Source: Triglochin maritima (Eukaryota > Streptophyta > Magnoliopsida > Alismatales > Juncaginaceae). Taken from it: a DNA stretch of 64,000 nucleotides. This document shows, one piece after another, positions 35,614-47,592 of this stretch. The position numbers and the translations under genes are program-made. Where the stretch lies: NCBI GenBank assembly GCA_963682175.1, contig OY821784.1:34453621-34517620 (forward strand), read 5' to 3'. Below the pieces are notes generated by a model. That model saw nothing but the letters and a program-made list of their open reading frames with translations, was not told where the DNA came from and ran no database searches. Position 1 is the first letter of the stretch. Each line of letters opens with the position of its first letter.

Positions 35614-36960
35614 CAATCAAGTTCAAGTTGATAAGTTAATTTTGAAGTAGTCGTGACAACTACATTCAAAAGTCATTTCCAATCGTCACTAAACTTTCAA
35701 AAAGACCAATAATAGTTGATTACAGAGAGAGACCAAGATAACCAATTAGCCTACCCGAAGATGGATCAAGTCGGGTCTACCCAACCCAATTGTTTCGAGC
35801 TAAAGTTCACAAGTTCATGTTGAAGTTGTCATGAGAACTACACTCAAATGCCTTTCCGAATCACAACTATACTTTCAAGGCGGTACTTCAGGAAAAAACC
35901 CAAACCCAAATTTAAAAAAAAAACCAAAAAATCTTATAAACAGAGATTTTAATCAAACTTTTAGCAAAAAGACCGATAATTAGTTAATTATAGAGAGAGA
36001 CAAAGATAAGTATTAATTACCCTACCTGAACACGAATCAAGTCAGGCCTATCGACCCAATTGTTTGCGACTCAAGTTCATAAATTCATCTGAAGTAGTCA
36101 TGACTCAAATGCATTTCCCAATCACTACTATACATTAAATGTGGTGCTTCTGAAAAATCCCCAAAACCAAAATTAAAAACAAAGAGTGAAGAAGATAACT
36201 AATCAATCTACTCGAACAGGAATCAAGTTGGGCCTATCCAACCAAATTGTTGGGAGCTAAGTTCACAATTTGACATTGAAGTAGTCCTCGAATTAGGGGT
36301 GTAAACAGATTGGGTATAAGGTAGTTATGGTCATACATGTACCTATACCTACCTAATTAAAGATGTACGAGTATATTTCCATTTAAATATTGTTGTACCC
36401 ATACCCGTTCCCTACTCGTTTAATAAATGGGTATGAGGTGGGTATAACGGGTATTGCATGTATAATTTTTACTAACAAAATGAATATTGTTGCTAATAAA
36501 ACTCAACTTGGAAGAACCTAATCATTGGATGAAAATAATTTAAGCCAAAAAGATGCTAAATTTACGTTTTTTGAGATTAGAAATTAAGGCAAAATATCAA
36601 GAAATCACCAATTTTCTCACAAGCTTCGAAACAACCACGGTTGCCAACAAAAACCTCATTTTTATTATTTATTAATTAAATAATTAAACGGGTAAATGTG
36701 TAAACGAGTATGAGTAGAAGTATATCCGTACCCATCCCATTTATTAAACGGGTAAAGTGAGTATGAGTAAAGGAGTTTAATTTTTTAAATGATAAAAAAA
36801 TAGTATCCGTATTCTTTTATTAAATGGGAAAGGTAAACGGATAATACCCGTCCCAGTTATACCCCTAACTGAGATGCCTTTTCGGGTGATGCTTTAAAAC
36901 AAGTTTAAAATCCCCATTCCCAAATTAAATAAAAAATCTTTGAGCAAAAAGACAGATAAT
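35614..36960. repeat. Diverged tandem repeat, unit about 180-270 bp
   Basis: A block containing GAAGTAGTC, then ACTCAAATGC(C/A)TTTCC, ACTATAC, AATCAAGT(C/T)GGGCC and CCAATTGTTT recurs in order. The GAAGTAGTC-type marker is at about 35644, 35824, 36091 and 36278, so spacing is uneven through small indels. The fourth unit is split by an insertion at 36293-36868. No coding potential seen. Confidence 0.65.
36293..36868. mobile_element. MITE-like insertion with short TIRs, hAT-like in style
   Basis: The left end reads TTAGGGGTGTAAACAG and the right end, reversed, TTAGGGGTATAACTG. The interior is rich in ACGGGTA and its complement TACCCGT, in both orientations, as in many hAT-type MITEs. It lies inside a tandem repeat unit that is otherwise continuous. 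No clean 8-bp target duplication was found, so the superfamily is uncertain. Confidence 0.5.
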
Positions 36961-37854
36961 TATTAAATATTAATTAAAATGAAAAAGAGGAGAAAGAAGA
37001 TAAAGTGGTGTTGGCACCCATCAAACAAACCAACACTCCACTGATTAGTTTGGTGGGAGTTTGAGTTAAATTGCGGGAGCTTTCCTTCTCGGATTCTTTA
37101 ATCCCTTTTGGAAATTCCCATTTTCCGATTCGATTATTAGGGTTTACAGATCAGATCTTGCTGGGCTCACCCCCAAACCGCGTTTCCGCTTTCCCCGTCC
37201 TTTTCCCACCAGATCTTGCTCGGATTTTCGGAATGGGGTTTTGGGTCGGTCGGGATCTTTGATTTAGGTCCGAAAGGTGGGATCTTTTCTGGTTTGGAGT
37301 CAGAAAGGTGGGATCTTTGGTTGGGATTTGGGATTTGGAGTGGGAAAGGTGGGGGTTTTGGGGGGATTTTGGGTGTTGGGTCTGTTAGAATTTGTGTTTG
37401 GAGTGGGAAAAGTGGGATTTTTGGAGGATTTTGGGTGTTGGGTCGGTTAGAATTTGTGGTTGGAGCGGAAAAGTTGTTTTTTTGTTGTTGAGATTTTGGG
37501 TGTTGGGTCTGTTGAAATTGGGGTTGGAGTGGGAAAATTGGGGGGAGTTTGAAGAGAGGAAGTTGTGATTTTGGGGAGAAGTTGAAGGAATTGGTGTTTT
37601 GGAGAGAGAAAGTTGAGATCTTTATGGTGTGAAGTTGAAGGACTTAGCGTTTTGGAGAGAAAAAGCTGTGATCTTTGTGGAGTGGTGGAGTTGAGAAGCA
37701 GGATTTGGTTGTACTTTTTGTGGAACTGGTGTTTTAGGGGCAGAAATTGAGTTCTGATACTGTTGTGTTTTGTGGGGAATGGTGAATTGGGTCTGTGGGA
37801 TTTGGTTTCTGCAAGCAGAATTTGGTGTTTAGAATTTGAGTGTTTGGTTTCGCG
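36961..37854 (+). promoter_or_regulatory. Promoter and long G-rich leader of the PP2C gene
   Basis: 37240-37850 is strongly G/T-rich on the + strand with imperfect repeats of GGGTTTTGGGT, GTGGGAAA(A/G)GTGGGAT and GTTGGGTC(T/G)GTTAGAATT (twice, near 37376 and 37436). It is probably 5' UTR and may contain an unseen leader intron. No clear TATA box was identified. No protein frame with family features is present before the ATG at 37855. Confidence 0.45.
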
Positions 37855-40810
37855 ATGGCCTTCTTGAGTGGAGAAGGGCGACGGAAGCACCAGCAGCGTG
37901 ATCTGGTGCCGTTGGCGGCATTGATCAGCAACGAGTTGAAGAACGAGAAGATGGAGAAGCCAAACGTCAGGTACGGTTGTGCGGCCCAGAGAAAGAAGGG
38001 AGAGGATTACTATCTCATGAAGACGGATTGCCAGAGAGTGCCTGGGAACCCGTCTTCCACTTTTTCGGTCTTCGGTGTAAGCCTCTGATCTCAACTGAAT
38101 TTAAGTTTTGAGGTCTGTCTACAGATAAAGTAATTTGCCATTTCTCTTCTGTTAAAGAAGTTCAGTATATGCGAAATGAAGTACCAATTAAGATCAGTTG
38201 TTGTTGGAGCCTGTAAGGTTCACGTTTCATGGTTTTGCATGTTTGAAGTTCTCTGAAGGAACACTTTTGGAAATTAGACAGTGCCTCCTGGTCTATAATG
38301 AATCATTGATTGTTTAATTAGATCTGGCAACATCAGCATGTTTCCAGTATTTGCTGATTGATTTGGTAAACTGATGGTTGCTTCTGTAATCATAGATTAT
38401 GCCTGTTTCTGCAAATTGGTTTGAAGTAGAAATCTTATGTTAGTGTTTTGAAGAGTTAAGGCAAAAACTTTATCGGCTGTTGTACTTACATGGTTTCGGA
38501 TATGAGATGAGTTTGAATTTGTAACATAACTTGCATTATTTGAAAACACTGACAGCTATGATTTACCTATCATTGCTTTTCGGTTTGTCCATGTTCTTCT
38601 ATACTATGATACTGTTTTATTTCTGATGTGTACTTGTATCTTTCAGATATTTGACGGACACAATGGGAATGCAGCTGCCATATATTCAAAGGAGCATTTG
38701 CTAAGCCATGTAATGGCAGCCGTGCCTCGTGGTCTTGGGAGGGATGAGTGGCTCCATGCTTTGCCTCGTGCATTAGTTGCTGGATTTGTGAAAGCCGATA
38801 AAGAATTTCAAAGCAGAGGTAAGCTTTTTCCGTGTTTTATTTATATCCGAGCATTCGTGCACCATTTTTGGACCCATTTTGGTAATTGTTTGTGTTGTTA
38901 AAACCAGGAGAGACCTCGGGGACTACAGCCACGTTTGTAATAATTGATGGCTGGACAATAACAGTTGCTTCAGTTGGTGATTCCCGATGCATCGTGGATG
39001 CACAGGGCAGTGATGTCTCCCTCCTAACAGTTGATCATAGACTAGAAGAAAATGCCGAAGAGTAAGAATATTAGGGCCATAAGTTCACTCCCCTTTCTCA
39101 TACCTATCCTCTCTTATTTAATTGTTTGGTGTAACTTTCAGGAGAGAGCGTGTAACTGCTAGTGGTGGTGAAGTCGGAAGGTTAAGCATCGTGGGTGGTG
39201 CTGAGGTAGCCTTATCCCCAGCAATTCACTAAGTGTGTGCATGTTTTAGAATTTGCAATGTCTAATCTGTTATTTTGAAATTTCACAGATTGGCCCACTA
39301 CGATGCTGGCCTGGTGGGCTATGTTTGTCTAGGTCGATCGGAGATATGGATGTTGGGGAATTTATAGTGCCGGTACCGTATGTTAAACAAGTAAAGGTGA
39401 ATACACCAAACATTACGTTTACAATTTGTTTGAATTGGTCTCTTCGGAAGGACTAAGGACAATAGACGTATGATTCTTTTGTTGTGATTGCAGTTGTCAA
39501 AGGCCGGAGGACGACTTATTCTTGCATCTGATGGCATTTGGGATGCCCTTCCTTCAGAAATGGCTGCAAAATGCTGCCGTGGCTTGCCTGCAGAGCTCGC
39601 TGCTCGACAAGTTGTAAAGGTAATTCAAACTTCTCTAACTCTTTATGCTGTTGAACTGCTCTTATGGAATTCTTCAGTTTTAATTGATTAAATCTCTACC
39701 ACAGAATCACAAATTTCTTGAGGAATTTAACATGGTTTTCTTGTTTGATCATTTAGGAAGCTCTACGGACAAGAGGACTAAAAGACGATACTACCTGCAT
39801 TGTCGTTGATATAATACCCCCCGACCCTTCCCCACCTCCACCATCTTCACCACCCAAACGACCAAATAAGTTCAAGTCGTTCTTCTTTAGGAAGAAGTCT
39901 GAAGATTCAAGTAAGCTAGCGAAGAAACTTTCTGCTGTGGGTATTGTGGAGGAGTTGTTTGAAGAAGGCTCAGCGATGCTGGCTGAAAGGTTGGTAATTG
40001 GTTCCTACAATCCTACTTCCTGTTTTCCCTTCTTTTTTGGCAAATTATTTCTGTTGTTCTTTTGACTACATAAATATGTTTCTGGCTATCCAGCCTGTAG
40101 CGAGCTGGTTTATTTTGATGCAAAATTCAAGGCATGTCCTCCCTAGCATCTGCCTCCTGCTCCCGTGTTATATAATATATATACCCTTTCAGACTTCCTC
40201 TGCATAATTACTGCCCTAAACTAGCAAATACATATGCCCGTTGCAAACAATTGGTATTTGTGTTTACTCTTTGCTGCTTGGAAAATATTTTGATAAAAAT
40301 GTTGAATTCGTTCTGTGATATATAATTTTGAACTTTCATTTCCCCATTTTTCCAAGTTTGTATTAGAACATACAAGCATGGAGCAAAACCTCTAAAACGA
40401 TATTCTTCCCGAGAAATCCCCGTGTCCTTTGGAAAAAATTATTATTCTGATACATTCTCGTATTTATTCCGTACTGATGAAGTAATAAAATTTAGATTGC
40501 TATGGAAGAATGTTCCCTTCAGAAAATATGCAGGCCTTTCTTCCATGGTGGGAAACATTTTGTTCAGATATTTATGTTTCTGAAATCTTTTAGGCTTGGG
40601 AACGCATCATCGTCCACACAAACATCAGGTCTCTTTACGTGCGCCATTTGCCAAATGGATCTAGCTCCAAGCGAGGGGATCTCCGTCCATGCGGGCTCGA
40701 TCTTCTCGACCAGCTCAAAACCGTGGCAAGGCCCCTTCCTTTGCGCCCCATGCCGCGACAAAAAGGACGCCATGGAAGGTAAGCGACCAAGCGGAGTCAA
40801 AGTAGTGTAG
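37855..40810 (+). CDS. Protein phosphatase 2C with C-terminal Cys-rich module
   Basis: Eight coding exons: 37855-38076, 38647-38818, 38908-39061, 39142-39205, 39289-39396, 39494-39619, 39757-39989 and 40594-40810, giving 431 residues in frame. PP2C signatures appear in order: FDGHNG from residue 76 (metal-binding Asp77/Gly78), GTTATF, ASVGDSRC, LCLSRSIGD, LILASDGIWD and DDTTCIVVD. These residues bind two Mn/Mg ions in Ser/Thr phosphatases. After the domain comes a Pro-rich linker, a basic stretch (KFKSFFFRKK) and a C-terminal FTCAICQMD...FLCAPC motif with two CxxC pairs. This layout matches a plant PP2C group, of which Arabidopsis At1g47380 is the member I recall. The intron 7 donor (AG|GTTGGT) is weak but is the only one keeping the frame. 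Looks intact. Confidence 0.92.
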
Positions 40811-41810
40811 AATGTGACCTCTCATCTCCCATTAATTTGTTCATCGAAAATTTGTTTGCCAGTTTTCTTTGTCGCCGTATGATTTTTCGGCCGACGGGAA
40901 ATGAGGTATTTATGTAATTTATCAAAACGACATGTATGAGGTATGAGTTATTGTGATTCTAAATTCATCTAAACGCAGTTGATCTCTTGTGTTGCTCTTG
41001 GTGGTTAATAGTAAACAAGTTACATTTTAGCTTCATCAGCTGTGGTGTTTGGAGTTTGATTCTTCAGAATTGATTGATGTATCTCGATGGTCTTTATTCA
41101 GCATGTTTAGTTCCATGATATCATTTGGGTGGAGAGTTGTCTTGTTTGGGTTTAGGGAATTTCGCACACTTAAAAGTGTTGATTCTTCTTAACATCATGT
41201 GGTCCATTTTGGTGTTTCCGCAACGTTTTAGGAAGAGGTAGGATCTATTAATGTAGTTGTTAGAATCATTCAATGCCACACAGGCAAAAAAGGTGCGGCA
41301 AGTCGCTCATATATTTGAGATAAGAGTTGGTGTAGTATGGTTTGAGATCATATTCATATCCAAAAGGTTTTTGGAAGCTTTCTCACACCAAATGTGAAGT
41401 AAAATGTCGCCTACGGGTAAACTAACAAAGAAAACATCCGAGGTCGAGCGTTCTCGCACAAGAAATTTGGGTGATGACGAGATGATCATCGATACGAACC
41501 CAATCTAATGTACAAATTTGCGTGGAGACACTCAGACATCTGTTTTGGAATGCTTATGAAGGAACTTGGAACAACATTTTGTGGAAACTCTAATATTACT
41601 TGTGATTGTTCAATATTCTGTGGAAATTTGGCTGTTTTATACTATGATCAAATTTCAAAATGCTACTTGTTTCATTTTCTTAAACTTCGAGATGCAATTG
41701 CTAAATAGGATTTTACTCGTCCATCTATTGAAAATAGATCTCTTTTATTAAAGAAAATATCATTAGCCTATAAAACTAAGCATTGAGAATTCGTCAACTG
41801 TCTAGCGCCT
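40811..41810. other. 3' flank of PP2C gene, no further gene seen
   Basis: The first 200-300 bases are probably PP2C 3' UTR. The rest, up to the broken transporter gene, has no supported feature. Confidence 0.5.
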
Positions 41811-43006
41811 AGCGAAAAGGATAACACATAACTGTTGAAGATACCAAAAATGTTATAAGAACAGACAAGCAGAAGTTTCAGCATGGAAATCAAAAGAATT
41901 AATATTCGACTAACAAGATAGTTCCGAGAACTGCAAGGATCCCTGAAAGTGGCGCCGGAGCTTTCCAAGCGAAAGATAAAGCCAGTAGCAACATTGAAAT
42001 ACCCTTAACGGACAATGAATAACACAAAATTAAAGTACTTTTGGAAAACTAATGGTAATGTTTCAGTTCAGCTCATATTATGGTTTATGTTTTTAGGATC
42101 AAAGAGGGCGAGAGGAAAGGTACATGTCGAGTATAGGCGATAAGCCACCGACATAAACCTCGTCGACAATTGATACTTGTATCACACTAGAATATGTGGA
42201 GAAGAATTAGAAGCAATAGTTGTGGTACCATTCCAGCAAAGCTGGTTAGTAGAAGGCTTTTTCTCCCCTGTTTGTCGATTAAAGACGAGGCGATAGCCGT
42301 ATCTGAGAGACCATAATCGACAAGCCATGTCAACTAATCACATGATAAAAGTTGATGGGAGTTTGTTTTCACAAAATGCGTAGAAGGGCATAATAACGGT
42401 AAACTAACCGACAACATTTGCTGCACTAACAAGAGCACTTGCTGCGACATCAGAAGCAATTCCAGCTCCACGAAATATAGCCGTCGAATAGTAGATAACG
42501 GCGTTGATGCCACCAAGCTGTTGGAACAAAAAAAGGGCTGCTCCCAAACTCAAAGCTGCATAAAAACACATCATTCCCGAAAAAAATTGAATACATTAAA
42601 ATCATCGATTATGTTGTACCATTCTTGGTGTTTAGTTAGAGTAACGTAGAAAAAACTTTTAAAATAAATGTGTTGTTAACATAATAATATCACACATTAT
42701 CAATTACACAAGTAATCGCTACTTATCATTACGGTGGCGCTTACTAAGAAGATCGGACCAACCAACTTCCTGTTCTACCGAGCTACTCACTCTAAGGTCA
42801 TACATGACATTGGCAACGTTTTCCTTCCCAAATAGTGTTCTTGTCGACTTCTCGGCTTCTGAAAATTTTCCATGCCAGCACGAATAGGCAATGAACTTGG
42901 GACATTTAGTGATGAATTTTGGTTGACCGCTTAATCATGTGGGTGTCTTTGGAACGGGGAGAGGGGGTCGGGTGGTGATCGGTGGTTAAGGTAGTGGTGG
43001 TGAGTG

Positions 43007-45175
43007 TGAAGGATTTCGTGTCCTTATGTATGTATATATTTTTCGAATTTTATACATACATGCAAGATCGATTATCATATTTTCGATGATTTTATGTACA
43101 ATATTCTATATACTATTTTAATACATAGTAATTCATATATATTAAAATAAATAGAAGAAAATCATACCCAAAACTTCTCTAAAATCTTTACGAAGATCTG
43201 GAGTTGCGTTGCTCGTCGAATCGTCCGTCAATTCATCTCCAAGTGTTCACCAAATTCTAAACAAGATTAGAGAGAAATGAGCTAGCCAATTCAATCTCTA
43301 AATCAAGCTTAGAATCTAGCTAATAACCCATCTAAAGCTCCCTGAGAAATCAATCTCCAAAAGCTCGAAATAATTAAGAGAAATTTGGATAGATTAGTGG
43401 AGAGGTTAGGGAGAGAGAGAATTTTCAATTCCATAAAACAAGTAGGGAGACGAGACATATTTATAAACTCTCCCAACACACATCATGGTTTATCCACTAA
43501 CTCATGATCTCTTATTTTTCTCTCCCTTAAACCAATCACAAATTGACACATAATCATCCTTAAAAACGTTTGACCATAATTGGAATAAATCCAACTCATG
43601 ATCAACATTAATCTCTTAATAATTGGGGCAAAATCGTGTCCACCAGTCGACCGAAATTAACCAACCGGTTGACCGATTGACAATTGATCGCGATTTTGAT
43701 TGGACCATGAAACCGGGAGATCGACCCATAACACGCTACCAAAGCTACTATGACTTTTTCGGTCGAACAAAACATATAAACGATCGACCAATTCAATACA
43801 AGAGACAACACTGGAAGTTTTTGGTCGGGCTGAGCCACAAGTCAGTCAACCAATTACCACCAAGAAGAATTTACGGAAGCTCCTAGATGATTTCGGTCGA
43901 ACCACGACTTCAATCGGTCGACTGATCAATCCCATAAATAGTTCTTGGAATTTTTCGGTCGACCTACGCGTCGTTCCGGTCGACCATTCACATATGCAAC
44001 AACTATTGCGAATTTCTGGTCGACCGGTCTCCAAAATGTTTTGACCGTTTTGTCAGATTTTGCCTTTATCAATTTTGGATTTATATCCAACAAAATTTGA
44101 TCCTTGGGGTTTTTAGCAAATTCATATATCATGTAACATATTATCATATGTTATGTCAAACTATTACACCCCATAATACATACATCTCATGTGAATTTAT
44201 TTATGATTCTAACTATGTCATTTTTCACTACATATTGATTTTATCGATTCACCACGTGTGTTATTTCACACGAAACCCGATATATCATATGAGCACAAAA
44301 TCAAGCTTCTTGTTTTCCAGTTTTGTAGTGTGACCTATAGGAGGATCTAAACTATATTGACAATGATATTAAACACTTGATATCACAAACTATAAGCGGT
44401 ATCTAGCTACACATTATAGTTACCAAATTAGCAAAGATGACTTGTTTAGTCGAACTAAACACTTGTGTCTATCCCTTGCCTCATGATATTAAGAATATTA
44501 TACAAATTAGAAATGTGTCACATTTGTATTATATATTCATTTCTTGATCTCTTAAGCTAATTATAAATATGTAACTTAACATAAGTCACATTGTGCACAT
44601 TATAATTTTACATTATCCAGGACCCAATAATATCATCACTCAAGTAAAGAGGGACAATGATAATCTTTTGACGAACTATCTTTTGCAGCACAAGTCGTGT
44701 TCAACCAACTATTGCCTTTATCACTATGTTCATTGATTACTTTTGACAATAATCAAATTAAACACTTCCTATGTAAAAATACATGTCTCATATCTTAGGA
44801 TTCAAGATACAATGAAAGATTAATGACACATAACACAATTTCATAATGTTTCACTTGCTAGGTCTATTCAATACATAAAAATAAATATTTTTCTCTTTTA
44901 TATACTCGTGTTGTTTAATATTTGTAGAGTTACAATACTCTTTAACTAACACGTCAATCTTATCTCGGTAATTAATGTTCTATGTCAATTACCATGATTG
45001 TGAATAATTTTTGATTTATGTAAACCATTATTTTTAGAGCTCTACGGTTAATGACCAAGAGTCTCTTCCTTAATACTTCTACTAGACGAATACATTAATC
45101 AATGAACAAAATGTTTGCACATCCAATTCATATTAATTGACATATAAAGTAAACTTTTAGAACATATTCACTTCA
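43007..45175 (-). mobile_element. Solo LTR, family 1, copy C (2.17 kb)
   Basis: Collinear with copies A and B from TGAAGGATTTCGTG to AACATATTCACTTCA, with a minus-strand TATA box near 43460 and the CGGTCGACC cluster at 43640-44040. No matching target duplication is visible (GAGTG against AATTG). It lies inside the broken glucose transporter gene. Confidence 0.8.
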
Positions 45176-45516
45176 AATTGGTGGCTATGGTGTTTGGGTC
45201 GTGGAGGGAGGTGGTGGTGGGCTGGCGGTGGTCGTGGTGGTGGCGATTAGGTGGTTCTTGGCAGTGTTGATTAGGTGGTGGGCTGGCAGTGACGGAAGGA
45301 CGTGGCAGTGGAAGGAGGTGGTCGTGGAAGGATGAGGTGGTGGGTGGCAATGGAGAAGACTTACCGGCTGGGTAAGAAAGACGATGGTCGGCGGTGACGA
45401 CGATGGTGGCGAGACAAGGAGGCAATGCGACTAGACACGACAACGACGACATGAGTAGGTGGCAGTGAGGACATCACAAGGAGGCAACGGTGAGGGCAAT
45501 ACATGGAAGGCGGCGG
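45176..45516. repeat. GGTGG-rich low-complexity segment between two LTRs
   Basis: 341 bp of imperfect GGTGG, GGCGGTGG and GGAGG words separating LTR copies C and D. It has no primer site or polypurine tract at the LTR edges, so it is not a normal retroelement interior. It resembles the low-complexity DNA flanking copy A. Confidence 0.5.
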
Positions 45517-46199
45517 TGTAGGATTTCGTGTCCCAATGTATGTGTATATTTTAAAAAATTTAATACAAGCATGCATGATCGATTTCATATTTTCAGCAAT
45601 TTTATGTACATTGTTTTGTGTTTATTCTAATATCTGCAAACCTACATATATTAAAACAAACAAACAAAAGAGGATCATACCCAAAGGTTCTCTAAAATCT
45701 TTTTGAAGATCCGAAGTTCCGTTGTTCGTCGAATCGCTTGCCGATTCGCCTCCAAGTGTTCACCAAATTCTAAACAAGATTTGCGAGAAATGAGCTAGCC
45801 AATTCAATCTCAAAATCAAGCTAATAACCCCTCCAAAGCTCCACGAGATTTGATCTCCAAAAGCTCTGACCAATTAAGAGAATTTTGTGTTGATTAGTGG
45901 AGAGATTATGGAGAGAGAGAATTTGCATTAGCACTTATGAAACAAGTAGGGTGAGAGGTCCTATTTATACCCTCACAAATCATCCATATCATGAACTATT
46001 ATGTAGTCATGATCTCTTGTTTTTCTCTGTCTAAAACCAATCACAATTTGCCACATAATCATCCTCAAAACCGTTTTACCTAATCTGGAATTAATCCAGT
46101 CCATGATCTAATTATTCTCTTAATAATTCTGACAGAAATCGTGTTGAACGGTCGACCAAAATTTCCACTCGGTCGACCGAACAGTTAAGTTTTTATAAG
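45517..46199 (-). mobile_element. LTR family 1, copy D, truncated
   Basis: Starts TGTAGGATTTCGTGTCC like copy A and keeps the R/U5 part and the minus-strand TATA box (TATAAATAG, 45961-45969). It ends after two CGGTCGACC motifs, within 10-15 bp of 46199, where exon 7 of the glucose transporter begins. About 1.4 kb of U3 is missing. Confidence 0.78.
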
Positions 46200-47592
46200 T
46201 TCGGGGAAAAAGACATTCCGAATGCCATTAATATGGGAGGGACGACCGCGAAGACGAACATCGTCCTCCACCTAATGAAATGAAATCACACTTGATGAAT
46301 GGTGGGCGCAAATTAAATCACCAACTTATTTTTGCATATGAATTGTGTATATGACAAACATACCATAGTGGATTCTCAGCTAAGGGAAATCCAGCAACTA
46401 GAGCAGCTAGAATTCCCACGCAAATGAAAAGTTGGTTAATGGATCCGAGGGTTCCACGAATGGCAGTCGGCGATATCTAACCGAAAAGTATGTAGATAGT
46501 TAACAACAATTCATAATTAAGAGCTATCATATTGAAGAACACATAAATTGGAACACTGAGACACCTCCGACATGTAAAGTGGAACGATCGCAGATGATAT
46601 GCCGATTCCAATTCCAGATACAAAACGACCCAATATCATAGAGCCAATGCTTTGAGCACTAGCGCTGCGATAGTAATGTCAAACTGAAATTTTAGTTGAA
46701 ACTCGAAAGCAATGGTATCCAAGATATATAAGGATTTAAAAAATGGAAGCAAAACCAGATAAATGCTCCGACTGCAAGCGGAATGACATCGAATTGGAAA
46801 GCTTTTGTTCGACCATATCGGTCAGCCAATGTTCCTCCAATAAAGGCACCAATCGCAGCGCCAGCGAGCAGTGTACAAACAACCCATCCTGCCCAAATTT
46901 TAAAAATGAAGGAAAGATTTGACAAACTAATCACTTAAACTTAACCGGATTACGTGATTCTTATTACCAAAGTTTCATTTATTTCATTGTTGTTTTTGTG
47001 TTTTATTGTAGGCACTTACCTTGTAGTACGACATTCTCAGTGATTCCGAGATCTCTAGAAAGATACTTGAGGGATCCATTCACCACACTATTGGAAAATC
47101 AATAAGGTACCACATTATTCATGTGATGAATCATACATTTCACATTGTCACATATATGTTACAGTTGTTGTTACTTAGCATGTTCTAGCATACCCAAGGT
47201 GGTATCCGAAAAGAATAGCCCCCAAGCAAGCAAAGCCGACACGAGGCAAAATTGTCCCGGAAGATTGTGTCATGAACGGGATAGGGGTTGGCGTGTCGTC
47301 AGATCGACGAGTTGCATCACCAAGGTCTCCCCCTAAACTTATATGTTGTGAGCGACACTAGGAACAAAAACATACTAAATGATGAACATGCAATCAAAAT
47401 TACAATTTTGGCATGATTAATTATTGCACCATGAACTTTGATACGTCAAATGCTCCTAAACAAGTTGATTACCAAATAGTGTCTGAATGAAGAAAAAGTG
47501 GCCTACAAACCTGAATATGTTGCACGGATGTCTCGCTTATTAATCCGACATGTCTTCCTAAGGGTACTCCTCAGAAGCAATGTCATGGCCAT

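Larger units (their letters stand above)
41811..47592 (-). pseudogene. Plastidic glucose transporter (pGlcT-like), disrupted and 3'-truncated
   Basis: Minus-strand exons: 47592-47511, 47332-47194, 47087-47020, 46888-46756, 46664-46565, 46476-46364 and 46271-~46200; after a break, 42858-42733, 42555-42409, 42302-42229, 42003-41915 and 41831-~41811. They encode a major-facilitator sugar carrier closely similar to plastid-envelope glucose transporters: FACLGAILFGYHLGVVNGSL, GGTLADRYGRTKAFQ, GRFVSGIGIGISSAIVPLY, GAALFLFQQLGGINAV and SSLIDKQGRKSLLLTSF. Phases agree at every junction except the break. Exon 7 stops within the SFSP codons where LTR sequence begins, and about a dozen codons are missing before the next exon. 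The last exon ends at YVLSFSLGA, so the final helices are absent. A functional copy presumably lies elsewhere. Confidence 0.88.

Noticed and set aside
45168..45588. His/Pro-rich frames between LTR copies C and D
   Set aside because: They are translations of GGTGG repeats on the opposite strand.
43007..46199. Complete LTR retrotransposon with LTRs C and D
   Set aside because: The interval is 341 bp, there is no primer site, polypurine tract or target duplication, and D lacks most of its U3.
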